NCBI RefSeq assembly: GCF_039521565.1
Contig: NZ_BAAACP010000009.1
Coordinates: forward strand, 1-64,000
From: Paraclostridium tenue
GTDB taxonomy: Bacteria > Bacillota > Clostridia > Peptostreptococcales > Peptostreptococcaceae
DNA: 64,000 nucleotides
Direction: 5' to 3'
Part shown: positions 17,019-26,621 of the stretch, in pieces
Layout of the letters: the number at the start of each line of letters is the position of its first letter
Numbering within the stretch: the first letter of the stretch is position 1
The notes under the pieces: model-generated
What the model saw: the letters and a program-made list of their open reading frames with translations, nothing else
What the model was told of the DNA's origin: nothing
Databases searched by the model: none
Position numbers and translations under genes: made by a program

Positions 17019-18743
17019 TTAGTTCTCTAAGAACATTTTTAAATCGTCCTCAACATTAGTTATTCCACCAATTCCAAAGTTTTCAACTAAAACTTTAGCA
17101 ACATTTGGAGATAAGAATGCTGGTAATGTAGGCCCTAAATGTATATTCTTAACGCCTAAGTATAATAGTGATAATAATACTATTACAGCTTTTTGTTCAT
17201 ACCAAGCTATATTAAATGCTATTGGTAATTCATTTATATCTTCTAATTCAAATACTTCTTTAAGTTTTAATGCTATTAATGCTAATGAGTAAGAGTCATT
17301 ACATTGACCTGCATCTAAAACTCTAGGTATTCCGTTTATATCACCTAATGGTAATTTATTGTATTTGTATTTAGCACATCCAGCAGTTAATATTACTGTA
17401 TCTTTTGGTAGGGCTTTAGCAAATTCTGTATAGTAATTTCTTGATTTAGCTCTTCCGTCACATCCTGCCATAACGAAGAATTTCTTTATAGCTCCAGTTT
17501 TAACCGCTTCAACAACTTTATCTGCAAGTGCGAAAACTTGATTATGTGCAAATCCACCTATTATTTCTCCAGTTTCTATTTCTTTAGGAGCTTCACATTT
17601 TTTAGCTTGTTCTATTATAACTGAGAAGTCTTTATCAGATTCCGAATTTCCTGTTATATGAGTACATCCAGCATATCCAGCTGCTCCAGTTGTATATAGT
17701 CTATCTTTATAGCTATCTTTTGGAGGTACTATACAGTTTGTAGTCATTAATATTGGACCATTAAAGCTTTCAAACTCTTCTTTTTGTTTCCACCAAGCAT
17801 TTCCGTAGTTTCCTGCAAAGTGAGAATACTTTTTAAATGCTGGGTAGTAATGTGCTGGTAACATTTCAGAGTGAGTATATACATCTACTCCAGTTCCTTC
17901 AGTTTGTTTTAATAATAACTCTAAGTCTTTTAAGTCATGTCCTGATACTAATATACCTGGATTTCTTCTAACACCTATATTAACTTTAGTTACTTCTGGA
18001 TGTCCATAAGTTCCTGTATTTGCACTATCAAGTAAAGCCATAGCATCTACTCCAACTTTACCTGTTTCTAAAGTTAAAGCTATTAACTGATCTACAGTTA
18101 AAGTATCATCTAATGTTTTAGCTAATGTACTTTGCATAAATGCATTTACTTCTTCGCTATCATAGCCTAATGCATTAGCATGTTTCATGTATGCCGACAT
18201 ACCTTTTAATCCATATATTATAAGTTCTCTTAAACTTCTTATATCTTCATCTTTAGTTGCTAAGACTCCAACCTTAGTAGATTTTTCATCTAATATAGCA
18301 TCTATTGCTACTTGTTCTTCTCCGCTTCCTAGTATAGCATTCTTTAATTTAGCTAATATAGAAACCTTAGCATCCATTTCTTCATTGCTTGATGCATTCC
18401 ATAATGCTGCTTCTGATAAATTTTCTTTATTGTTTAAAGTAGCTAATAACTCTTCTTTAGTTGCTAAAGTTTGTTTTACTCTTTCATAGAATATTGCATC
18501 ATCAAAGTTAGCATTTGTTATAGTTGTAAATAAGTTTATAGTTATTAAGTGATTTACTTGTCCATCGACTTTTTTACCTTCACTTCTAAGTCTTGTAGTA
18601 ACTTCTGATAATCCTTTTGTTGTATATATTAAAAGGTCTTGCATTCTTGCTAAATCTGGTGACTTTCCGCAAACACCAAATTTAGTACATCCTGTGCAAC
18701 CTGCTGTTTCTTGACATTGAAAACAAAACATTTTATTTTCCAT
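17019..18743 (-). CDS. hcp: Hybrid cluster protein (hydroxylamine reductase)
   Basis: A 574-residue Fe-S protein. The N-terminal cluster ligands follow Cys7-x2-Cys10-x8-Cys19-x5-Cys25. Later blocks contribute to the 4Fe-2S-2O hybrid cluster: GAAGYAGCTHI, MAGCDGR and TAGCAKYKYN. Hcp enzymes reduce hydroxylamine in vitro and act as NO reductases and nitrosative-stress proteins in anaerobes. ATG 18743 follows GGAGGAAA. No hcr reductase partner gene is adjacent. It is a single gene between two terminators. Confidence 0.93.
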   Translation of the reverse strand: MENKMFCFQCQETAGCTGCTKFGVCGKSPDLARMQDLLIYTTKGLSEVTTRLRSEGKKVDGQVNHLITINLFTTITNANFDDAIFYERVKQTLATKEELLATLNNKENLSEAALWNASSNEEMDAKVSILAKLKNAILGSGEEQVAIDAILDEKSTKVGVLATKDEDIRSLRELIIYGLKGMSAYMKHANALGYDSEEVNAFMQSTLAKTLDDTLTVDQLIALTLETGKVGVDAMALLDSANTGTYGHPEVTKVNIGVRRNPGILVSGHDLKDLELLLKQTEGTGVDVYTHSEMLPAHYYPAFKKYSHFAGNYGNAWWKQKEEFESFNGPILMTTNCIVPPKDSYKDRLYTTGAAGYAGCTHITGNSESDKDFSVIIEQAKKCEAPKEIETGEIIGGFAHNQVFALADKVVEAVKTGAIKKFFVMAGCDGRAKSRNYYTEFAKALPKDTVILTAGCAKYKYNKLPLGDINGIPRVLDAGQCNDSYSLALIALKLKEVFELEDINELPIAFNIAWYEQKAVIVLLSLLYLGVKNIHLGPTLPAFLSPNVAKVLVENFGIGGITNVEDDLKMFLEN

Positions 18744-18807
18744 AATATTTCCTCCAGTTTTTCGTATTTATCTTATGTACTCATTATATATACAAATAAA
18801 AAAAAAG

Positions 18808-18827
18808 AACGTAACCTAAGTTACGTT
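18808..18827 (-). terminator. Terminator of the diguanylate cyclase gene
   Basis: AACGTAAC pairs with GTTACGTT across a 4-base loop and is followed on the minus strand by a C and nine T. Confidence 0.85.
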
Positions 18828-18837
18828 TTTATACTTT

Positions 18838-20430
18838 TTATATATAAGTGTATTTATTTCGTCCACTTTCTTTAGACATGTAAAGCGCTTTATCTGCTAA
18901 AGCTATAGACTTTCTAAGGTTTTCCTTTGAATATACTGTAGTAATCCCCATACTTAAGGTAATATAATCATCTACTTTAGAATATTCATGTTTAATTTTT
19001 TCATTCGCTACATTTTCTTTTATTCTTTGAGCTAAAGCAATAGCTTCTTCTTTAATAGTATTTTTAAGTACAACGCAAAATTCTTCTCCACCATACCTAA
19101 ACACAATATCATTTCTACGACAGCTACTTTTTAGAACTCTTGATATACATTTTAATACTTCATCACCTTTTTGATGCCCATAATTATCATTATATAATTT
19201 AAAGTAATCAACATCTATCATTAAAACCGTTAGAGGAAAATCACCCTTCCTCGCTTTTATTTTATATGATTCAAGATACCTTCTATTGTATGTATTGCAT
19301 AAAGCATCTCTCATAGAGTCTGTTTTTGACTTTCTCATCTTTTCATATATAAATATAACTACGGCTATAAGAATTAAATCAATAAGTATAAATAATACTA
19401 CTGTTTTTTTCATAGCACCAATATTGCTTTGTTCTAAAATTTTATTATTTAAATGAAAGTCATACTGTTTATCATTTATATCTAGTATCTCTTGATCTTT
19501 ATTATAAAACTCTTGTAATAACTCATTATATTTTTCTTTATCTCCAAGTTTTTTATATATTTCAATTCTTTTTCTAATTGAAAATTGAGCAATAAATGTA
19601 TCTCCTTGTTTTTGAGCATATTCTTCAAGTTTATCAAAACATTTTATAGCTTTTTCTACTTCACCAATTTTTTCATAATACATAGCATATGCTCTAGTTT
19701 TAAACATATTATTTTCAGTATAATATACTTCATTATTTTTATTTTTTAACTTGTTTATCTCATTAAAATAATAATCTACCTTATCCAGATTATTTCTATA
19801 TATATCTCTTATAATTAAGTCTGAATAATATATAATTAACAAATCATCTCTATGCTCTTTTGACGAATTATATATGTAATCTTCTACTTTTTCAAGTATT
19901 GAACTGTATTCTTCAGTATTTCCAATTTGTAAATATATCTCTGCTAGATTTAACAATGAATATGTTTTTACATGTGCATTTTCTCCATCAGCTTTATCTT
20001 TTGATGTTATTATTTTCACTAATATTTCTGCACTTTTTAAATACTCACCAATTTGCCTATAAGCAATCGCAGTATTCATCTCTACCTTATATTTATTTAT
20101 CTTACTTACATATTTATCAGCTTTTTCATACATTAGTAATGCACTAACTGTTTCTCCTTGAAGTGTATTTATAACTCCTAGGTAATTTAAAACATCGAAT
20201 TTATCATCTTTACTTAAAGTTTTAAATTTATGCTTATCATTTAAAATGTATTCTAAATTTTTTTCTGCTAAATCATAATTCCCCTTTTGTATTTGTAATT
20301 TTGCTTTGTTTATTGTATCTCTTTCCCTAGATTCAAGGTTGCTAAGGTCAACTACTCTATGACCTAATAAACATATAATTACAAAAAATATAAATATAAC
20401 TAAATATAGTATCTTTTTATTATATTTCAT
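18838..20430 (-). CDS. Membrane TPR-GGDEF diguanylate cyclase
   Basis: A 530-residue protein. It has transmembrane helix 1 (about 8-24), a TPR-like helical sensor region (40-310), transmembrane helix 2 (343-363) and a GGDEF domain (370-530). The catalytic motif is intact as RYGGEEF (GGEEF 447-451), and an inhibitory I-site RRND lies at 438-441, five residues upstream. It is therefore predicted to make c-di-GMP under product feedback. The TPR region lies outside the cell between the two helices and may sense an extracellular or envelope signal. It follows the GGDEF-HD-GYP gene by 57 bases and is probably co-transcribed. Confidence 0.88.
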   Translation of the reverse strand: MKYNKKILYLVIFIFFVIICLLGHRVVDLSNLESRERDTINKAKLQIQKGNYDLAEKNLEYILNDKHKFKTLSKDDKFDVLNYLGVINTLQGETVSALLMYEKADKYVSKINKYKVEMNTAIAYRQIGEYLKSAEILVKIITSKDKADGENAHVKTYSLLNLAEIYLQIGNTEEYSSILEKVEDYIYNSSKEHRDDLLIIYYSDLIIRDIYRNNLDKVDYYFNEINKLKNKNNEVYYTENNMFKTRAYAMYYEKIGEVEKAIKCFDKLEEYAQKQGDTFIAQFSIRKRIEIYKKLGDKEKYNELLQEFYNKDQEILDINDKQYDFHLNNKILEQSNIGAMKKTVVLFILIDLILIAVVIFIYEKMRKSKTDSMRDALCNTYNRRYLESYKIKARKGDFPLTVLMIDVDYFKLYNDNYGHQKGDEVLKCISRVLKSSCRRNDIVFRYGGEEFCVVLKNTIKEEAIALAQRIKENVANEKIKHEYSKVDDYITLSMGITTVYSKENLRKSIALADKALYMSKESGRNKYTYI

Positions 20431-20487
20431 ATATCACCTCACTAGGACGTTTAATTGTAAATATCCTATTGATTTAAATTTTTCATC

Positions 20488-22200
20488 CTAACTTCCTTTT
20501 TTTAATATATTTATAAATATATCTGCTATATTCGGATCAAATTGTTTCCCTTTACATTTTTCAATTTCTTCTATAGCTTCCTCTTTAGTTTTTACTTTAT
20601 TGTATCCCCTATCAGTTATCATAGCATCATATGAGTCTACTACATTTACGATTCTAGCCATTATAGGTATTTCTTCACCCTTTAAACCTAAAGGGTATCC
20701 TCTTCCGTCGTATCTCTCATGATGAGTTAAAACCCCTCTGGCTATATTAGATAATTCATTTGATGCCTGAAGTATTCGATATCCTTTTTCTGTGTGAGTT
20801 TTTATTTCTTTAAATTCTTCTTCAGTAAGTTTTCCTTTTTTTAATAATATAGTTTCACTAATTCCAATTTTACCTATATCATGAAGCTTGGTAACTAATT
20901 CAAGTTCATCTAATTGAGCAGTTGTAAATCCTAAATGTTTGCCTATTTCAATAGAGTATTTGATTAATCTTTGAGTGTGTGCTTGTGTTTCCACATTTTT
21001 TTCATGTAAAGATTGGCATAATGAAAATATTATAGAACTTCTAATGCTTTTTTCTTTTAAAAATTTTTGTCTATGTAACTTTTCTTCCGCTTCTTTTAAC
21101 TTTTCATATATATCGTCATTCAAAGAGTGTTTTATAGATGCACCTAATGATATGCTCATTTCTATTAAATCAAATTTATAATTTTTACATTCACTATTTA
21201 TATTATTAATTATTTTTTCACATCTAGATTCATCACAATTTGGAATAAGAATTACAAATTCATCCTCACCCCATCTAAATATAAAGTTCTTTTTACTTAC
21301 TATAGATTTAAGTATTTGGGCAATTTCTATTAAAAATTTATCTCCTTCTAAATATCCAAATGTATCATTTAAAATTTTTAATCCATTTACATCTCCCACT
21401 ATAATACCAATCGGCATATATTTACTATTATTTAATTCTTCCTTCTTTTCATCAAAACAAGCTCTATTATATACACCTGTTAAATTATCTATATATCTAT
21501 TTTTTCTAAGTTTTTCTTTAAGTTCTACTTTTTCAGTAATATCGTTTACTAATCCTAAAATTCCTATAACTTGTCCATCTTCATTTATAACTGAAGTTTT
21601 CGTAATTTCTTCTATCTTTAAGTTCCCCTTAGAATCAATTATTCTTCTTTCATATACCTTAATTTTTTTATCTTCTTCTAAAAAATTTCTATCAACTTCT
21701 TTTGATAAAATATAACCTTTAGAAGTATTTTTTTCTACATCTAATTTATTATCTTCTTTATCCCTAAAATCCTTTCCTTTATAAAATATAAATCCTGGTA
21801 TAGTATTTATTATTGTACGAAGCAAATTTTCTCTTTCTTCATAATATTTTTCCTTCTGTTTTATATTAGTTATATCTATAAGTATTCCCATAATTCCTAC
21901 TACATTTTCATATTCATCGAAAAAAGGTTTCATATAACATTTAGTTATTTTATTGCCTATAGAAACTTCAAATCCACATAATTCTTTCTTTTCTATCACT
22001 CTATCTATTGTTTCATAACACAATTTCTGACTAGAACATTTATTACAAATTTCTTTGTAATCTTCTTTCTTATTTTTTAGATTTATTTTATATAGTTTAT
22101 TAAATTCACAGTTTGTATATTTAGTGCTTTTTTCTAAATCTTTTATCCATATAGGAAAAGGTATGTTATTTAAAATTTGCTGAATATACTTATTTCCCAT
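20488..22200 (-). CDS. PAS-GGDEF-HD-GYP protein (c-di-GMP phosphodiesterase)
   Basis: A 570-residue soluble signalling protein. PAS1 (1-115) has an unusual cysteine set (Cys52, 55, 61, 75); PAS2 is at 125-230. The GGDEF-like domain (235-380) carries a degenerate GEDEF at 311-315 and is probably not a cyclase. The HD-GYP domain (390-570) has the intact HD pair at 440-441 and HHERYDGRGYP at 493-503. It should hydrolyse c-di-GMP. ATG 22200 follows GGGAGGAA. It heads a likely two-gene unit with the diguanylate cyclase downstream, so synthesis and breakdown are set together. Confidence 0.9.
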   Translation of the reverse strand: MGNKYIQQILNNIPFPIWIKDLEKSTKYTNCEFNKLYKINLKNKKEDYKEICNKCSSQKLCYETIDRVIEKKELCGFEVSIGNKITKCYMKPFFDEYENVVGIMGILIDITNIKQKEKYYEERENLLRTIINTIPGFIFYKGKDFRDKEDNKLDVEKNTSKGYILSKEVDRNFLEEDKKIKVYERRIIDSKGNLKIEEITKTSVINEDGQVIGILGLVNDITEKVELKEKLRKNRYIDNLTGVYNRACFDEKKEELNNSKYMPIGIIVGDVNGLKILNDTFGYLEGDKFLIEIAQILKSIVSKKNFIFRWGEDEFVILIPNCDESRCEKIINNINSECKNYKFDLIEMSISLGASIKHSLNDDIYEKLKEAEEKLHRQKFLKEKSIRSSIIFSLCQSLHEKNVETQAHTQRLIKYSIEIGKHLGFTTAQLDELELVTKLHDIGKIGISETILLKKGKLTEEEFKEIKTHTEKGYRILQASNELSNIARGVLTHHERYDGRGYPLGLKGEEIPIMARIVNVVDSYDAMITDRGYNKVKTKEEAIEEIEKCKGKQFDPNIADIFINILKKGS

Positions 22201-22396
22201 AATATTCCTCCCGTTATGTGATCTATTATATATTTACGTGGCTTGGAGTATTATTATTCATTACCTTTATTTTAGCATAATTTTAAATTATATATATATG
22301 TAAGTCTATCGATTATATGAAGTTTAATGGTTTCTAATATCAAATGTATATTTTACTTAATCCAAAATACTATAAAATTTAATTTAATAAGCTTAT

Positions 22397-23323
22397 CTAT
22401 TTAGGTGAATTTCTAACTATATAATTATATACTGCACCTATTTTTCCAGAATCATTTTTATACTTACATGATCCTACATTCCATTTATTTACTAAACTGT
22501 TAAATCTCCCAGTTTCCTTTATTAACTCTATAGATAATTTATTTAGTTCTAATTTTATATCACTTATAAATTTAGATTCATTACTTATTCCCCCTCCAAT
22601 TAAAATAGCTTCTGGGTCTATAATAAAACCAATATTGTATATACAAATAGCCAATCTCCTTATCCATCTTCTATATATATTTAAAGCTTCTTCATCTTTA
22701 TTTTTTATCATGTCAAAAATGTCAACACCATCTAAATTTTTATAATTTAGTCTTTTTTTATTAGCAATTTCTTTAATAAGAGTAATCGTAGACGTATCTT
22801 TATTTAAAGTTTTTAACTTATATTTATCATATAAATTATCAACAATCATATATCCAAATTCTCCAGAAAAATAGTTATTTCCCTTAACTAATTTATTATT
22901 TATATACAAAGCTCCACCTATGCCCGTTCCAATTGTAATACATATAAAGTTTTCATATTCCATTGCATTTCCAATCCACTTTTCAGCCAATAATGCACAA
23001 TTTGCATCATTTTCAACTTCAACATTTATTCCTAGTTCATTTATTAATATATCTTTTATATTTAATCTATCTAAAGCTCTTATAGATCCTCCATCTTTAA
23101 CATATCCATTTTCTGAATCTATACATCCAGGTAAACTAAGTCCTATTCCATCTACATGTTCAAATTCATTAACTATAAGCTTAATAATCTTTATAAGTTT
23201 TAATAAGTCGTATTTGGGTGTTTTTATATATTCTTTTCCTCTTTCAACTTCTGTTCCATATTCATTATATAAACTATATTTTATATATGTTCCACCTATA
23301 TCAATCCCTAAGTAATTTCTCAA
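22397..23323 (-). CDS. ROK-family kinase (second copy)
   Basis: A 308-residue ROK protein. Motifs are GIDIGGTYIKYSLY at the N-terminus, ITIGTGIGGALYI, SGEFGYMIV and AILIGGGIS. As in the ROK protein at 15176-16039, the CxCGxxGCxE zinc motif is missing and there is no DNA-binding domain. The substrate is unknown. It stands alone, divergent from the AI-2E-family permease gene. Confidence 0.82.
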   Translation of the reverse strand: MRNYLGIDIGGTYIKYSLYNEYGTEVERGKEYIKTPKYDLLKLIKIIKLIVNEFEHVDGIGLSLPGCIDSENGYVKDGGSIRALDRLNIKDILINELGINVEVENDANCALLAEKWIGNAMEYENFICITIGTGIGGALYINNKLVKGNNYFSGEFGYMIVDNLYDKYKLKTLNKDTSTITLIKEIANKKRLNYKNLDGVDIFDMIKNKDEEALNIYRRWIRRLAICIYNIGFIIDPEAILIGGGISNESKFISDIKLELNKLSIELIKETGRFNSLVNKWNVGSCKYKNDSGKIGAVYNYIVRNSPK

Positions 23324-23481
23324 TTTATTCCACCCCCAAACCTATTGTTTGATACAATTAATTTTAGTATATATATTTATAAATATCTATTCTAAACTAA
23401 ATCCAATCAGTATATAATTTTTTATTATTTAGCTGTATACTGTTTATATAATTATATTTTTTGAAAGGAGTTTTGATTTCT

Positions 23482-24615
23482 ATGAAAGATTTCAAATTAA
23501 AAAATCAATTCATAATATCAACTTATATAGTTGTTTTAGCTTTTTTGCTTTTAAATATAAAATCTATTGGAAATATATTAATTCAATCAATTTCTGTATT
23601 AAAACCCTTTATAATAGGTATAGCAATTGCATTTTTAATAAATATTCCTATGAAACTTTTTGAAAGTAAGTTAATAAATCCAACTTTAAAAAAGTCAAAG
23701 CTTAAAGATACTAAAACAATATCTAGGATTTTGTCTTTAATACTTACATTAATAATACTTTTTATATTTATTAGTGCTTTTGTGAATTTCGTTGTTCCTC
23801 AATTAGTTAAAAGTACTTCTAGTTTGGTAAGTAAAGTTCCTCAATATATAGATTCTTTACAAACTTATATTCCAAACTATTTATCTCATATAAATATATC
23901 AAGTAGTATGCATTCAAGTCTTTTATCTGGAGTTGAAAAAGTTTCAAATTTTGTTATTAAATTTGCAAATTATTTTATATCAAATATATTATCGATTACA
24001 TTTGGTGTTACATCAGCCATAACAAATTTTGTTATAGGTTTTATAATTGCAATTTATATTCTTTTAAGTAAAGAAAAACTTTTAATTCAATGTAAAAAAT
24101 TTGCATATGCATTTTTAAGTGAATCTTATGCTAAGAAACTTATAGAAATATCTCATCTTGTATCTTTTAAATTCTCAAGATTCATAGCTGGCCAATGTAT
24201 GGATGGAGTGATTCTTGGAACACTATGTTTTATAGGTATGACTATTTTTAATATGCCTTATGCTATACTTGTAAGTTGTATAATTGCAATAGCAGATTTA
24301 ATACCTATATTTGGTACATTTATAGGTAGTGCTATAGCAGCTTTCATAATATTTATGGTAAAACCTATAACAGCTTTATACTTTATAATAATGATTATTA
24401 TAATTCAACAAATTGAAGGTAACTTAGTTTATCCTTTTGTCGTTGGTAACTCTATAGGATTATCTTCATTTTGGATATTAGTTCCTATATTTATAGGTTC
24501 ATCTACATTCGGAGTTTTAGGAATTTTAATAGGTGTTCCTCTTTTTAGTGTAATTTATACATTAGCTTCAAGACATATAAATAAAAAACTTAAAGAAAAA
24601 AACATACATTTTTAA
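23482..24615 (+). CDS. AI-2E family transporter (PF01594-type permease)
   Basis: A 377-residue membrane protein with about eight transmembrane segments. The C-terminal part carries typical family elements: DLIPIFGTFIGSAIAAF, EGNLVYPFVVGNSIGLSS and GVLGILIGVPLFSV. Members include autoinducer-2 exporters, Na+/H+ antiporters and sporulation protein YtvI, so the substrate cannot be assigned. ATG 23482 follows AAAGGAG; upstream in-frame TTG codons at 23461 and 23473 are less well placed. Monocistronic. Confidence 0.85.
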   Translation: MKDFKLKNQFIISTYIVVLAFLLLNIKSIGNILIQSISVLKPFIIGIAIAFLINIPMKLFESKLINPTLKKSKLKDTKTISRILSLILTLIILFIFISAFVNFVVPQLVKSTSSLVSKVPQYIDSLQTYIPNYLSHINISSSMHSSLLSGVEKVSNFVIKFANYFISNILSITFGVTSAITNFVIGFIIAIYILLSKEKLLIQCKKFAYAFLSESYAKKLIEISHLVSFKFSRFIAGQCMDGVILGTLCFIGMTIFNMPYAILVSCIIAIADLIPIFGTFIGSAIAAFIIFMVKPITALYFIIMIIIIQQIEGNLVYPFVVGNSIGLSSFWILVPIFIGSSTFGVLGILIGVPLFSVIYTLASRHINKKLKEKNIHF

Positions 24616-24620
24616 CACAT

Positions 24621-24658
24621 AAAAAAATCAGGGCTGTTTATATTAGCTCTGATTTTCT
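24621..24658. terminator. Bidirectional terminator overlapping a stop codon
   Basis: AAAATCAGGGCT pairs with AGCTCTGATTTT with one mismatch. The minus-strand receiver gene ends inside the loop at 24643. Confidence 0.8.
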
Positions 24659-25020
24659 ATCTCTTTTATACATAAGTTAATCTGTGTTTCAAAACTATTA
24701 AAATCAATAGGTTTTATAATATATCTATATGCTCTTACTTCATATCCTTCTTGAACATAATCCCAAATTCCAGTTATAAAAATAATTTCAACATTATTAT
24801 CAAACGTTCTTATTTTTCTTGCTGTATCCATTCCATTGATTTTATCCATCTGTATATCAAGAAATAATATATCTAGTTTTTGCGGATAATTAGCTATTAA
24901 TTCTTCCCCACTTTTAAACTCAAATATCTCGTAATTTCTATTTAAAAGCGACATATCTATATAATTCTTAATTGATTCCCTTTGCAATTGCTCATCTTCA
25001 CATAAAGCTATTTTAAGCAT
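24643..25020 (-). CDS. Stand-alone AgrA/LytR-type receiver domain
   Basis: A 125-residue protein consisting only of a response-regulator receiver. It has acidic Glu8-Asp9, phospho-acceptor Asp55 in FLDIQMDKINGMD, Thr83 and Lys103-Pro. The sequence is of the AgrA/VirR class (LytTR regulators), but it stops where a LytTR DNA-binding domain would begin, and the transcript ends at once in a terminator. ATG 25020 follows AAGGAG. No histidine kinase is encoded nearby. It may act by protein-protein contact or as a phosphate sink. Confidence 0.8.
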   Translation of the reverse strand: MLKIALCEDEQLQRESIKNYIDMSLLNRNYEIFEFKSGEELIANYPQKLDILFLDIQMDKINGMDTARKIRTFDNNVEIIFITGIWDYVQEGYEVRAYRYIIKPIDFNSFETQINLCIKEIENQS

Positions 25021-25072
25021 ATTAATTCTCCTTATCAAATTTAAGCTTTAATATATTTTATCATAATAATAA

Positions 25073-25110
25073 AATAACCCATATACTATGAATTTAGCGT
25101 ATGGGTTATT
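25073..25110. terminator. Stem-loop upstream of the receiver gene
   Basis: AATAACCCATA pairs with TATGGGTTATT. The U-tract is poor, so it may be a weak terminator or leader structure. Confidence 0.5.
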
Positions 25111-25204
25111 CTATATACATTAAAATATAGTAAGTGTACATTAGTCATAGTCTATAAATCTAATAACTTCATTTTCTACATTGAGTAAAATTATATATAT
25201 TTTT

Positions 25205-25240
25205 TAAAATTAAAAAACCTACTTTTAAGTAAGTTTTTTT
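25205..25240 (-). terminator. Terminator after the permease gene
   Basis: AACCTACTT pairs with AAGTAAGTT (one mismatch), with T-rich tracts on both sides. It is 45 bases beyond the permease stop at 25285. Confidence 0.65.
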
Positions 25241-25284
25241 GTAATCTAAAACTTTACTTTAAAAATAGGTTTTTATTTATAAAT

Positions 25285-26592
25285 TTAATTACAATTTTTT
25301 TCTTTATATATTTTAGTCATGTAGAAGTAGAATGGTACTGCTATTAGTAATCCACCTAATCCCCAAACAATTTTCATCGGATCACTCATTCCAGCTTCTA
25401 TTAATAACCACACACTTATTGCTACTGCAAATATAGGAATAAAAGCTCCTCCTGGTATTTTAAACTTAACTTCTTTATCTTTATATTTTTTTCTAAAAAC
25501 TAATACAGATATACAAGTAGGTATATATTGTATAAATCTAGATATAACACTTATTTGTAGTAAGAATTTAAATGAACCTGACCAAGCTATTAAAAGTGTT
25601 CCAACAACAGTTATTATTATAGCTATATATGGAACTCCTTTTTTGTTATTTTTAGCTATACATTTAGGAACTAATCCTTGTTCTGCTAATGCAACCCCTG
25701 ATCTTGGAGTAAGGAAAGATGCTGCTATATTTATACCTCCAACAGAAATTACAGTTCCTATTGTTATTATATAAACTCCTACATTACCAACCATTGATTT
25801 TGCTGCATCTGCAACTGGTGTAGCAGCTCCACTTAAGTCTGATCCTAATATACCCACACTTATTGCTAGTACAAAGATATATACTATTGATACTATTGCC
25901 ATTACTGTCATCAATGCTTTCGGAACGTTTTCCTTAGGATTTTGCATATCCTTGGCTGCAACTGCTAAAGATTCAAATCCTGTAAATGCATAAAATAATG
26001 ATATAGATGCTGCCACAAATGCAGTAGTTGTAGCTTCACCTTTTGGCACTATTACAAATGGTGTAAAATTATTACCTTTTATAAAGAATATACCAACTGC
26101 TATAAAAAATATTAATGGAACAAGTTTTCCAACTGTTATTATATCATTTAAAACTTTAGATGCTTCAACACCCATTATATTTACAATTCCAAGTCCAATT
26201 AAAACTACACCTATTATAACATTTTTAGTAAATGGATCTGCCGCTTGTGGCCAAACAGTAGATATTGTTATAGCAAAGAAGTTTGCCATTGCTGCCCAAG
26301 CTATCATTCCTATAGCCCATTTCATAAATCCAACTTCAAATCCTATAAAATCACCAAATGCTTCTTTAGCATAAAGATAAGGTCCTCCATTTTCATCAAA
26401 CCAACTACCTGCTTCTGCAAAGCAAAGGGCTATAGATATTGCAAGTACCATACAAAATACTAATACTACTATACTTGCAGGTCCTATCATTTTATATGCT
26501 TCTCCTGGTAATCCAAATATACCAGAACCTATAATTGAGTTAATCCCTAAAAGAACAATACTCCAAAATCCTAATTTTTTACTATCTCCCAT
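25285..26592 (-). CDS. APC-superfamily amino acid permease
   Basis: A 435-residue transporter with about twelve membrane segments. The substrate-binding loop of the first helix reads GINSIIGSGIFGLPG, and FYAFTGFESLAVAAKDM is characteristic of APC carriers. It is an amino acid or amine importer. The gamma-glutamyl hydrolase gene lies 29 bases upstream in the same operon, and the pair is preceded by a sigma-54 promoter. I infer uptake of a gamma-glutamyl compound, GABA or polyamine-derived substrate. The exact ligand is not visible. Confidence 0.85.
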   Translation of the reverse strand: MGDSKKLGFWSIVLLGINSIIGSGIFGLPGEAYKMIGPASIVVLVFCMVLAISIALCFAEAGSWFDENGGPYLYAKEAFGDFIGFEVGFMKWAIGMIAWAAMANFFAITISTVWPQAADPFTKNVIIGVVLIGLGIVNIMGVEASKVLNDIITVGKLVPLIFFIAVGIFFIKGNNFTPFVIVPKGEATTTAFVAASISLFYAFTGFESLAVAAKDMQNPKENVPKALMTVMAIVSIVYIFVLAISVGILGSDLSGAATPVADAAKSMVGNVGVYIITIGTVISVGGINIAASFLTPRSGVALAEQGLVPKCIAKNNKKGVPYIAIIITVVGTLLIAWSGSFKFLLQISVISRFIQYIPTCISVLVFRKKYKDKEVKFKIPGGAFIPIFAVAISVWLLIEAGMSDPMKIVWGLGGLLIAVPFYFYMTKIYKEKNCN

Positions 26593-26621
26593 AGTGTTCC
26601 TCCATAAATTTATTATATTAT

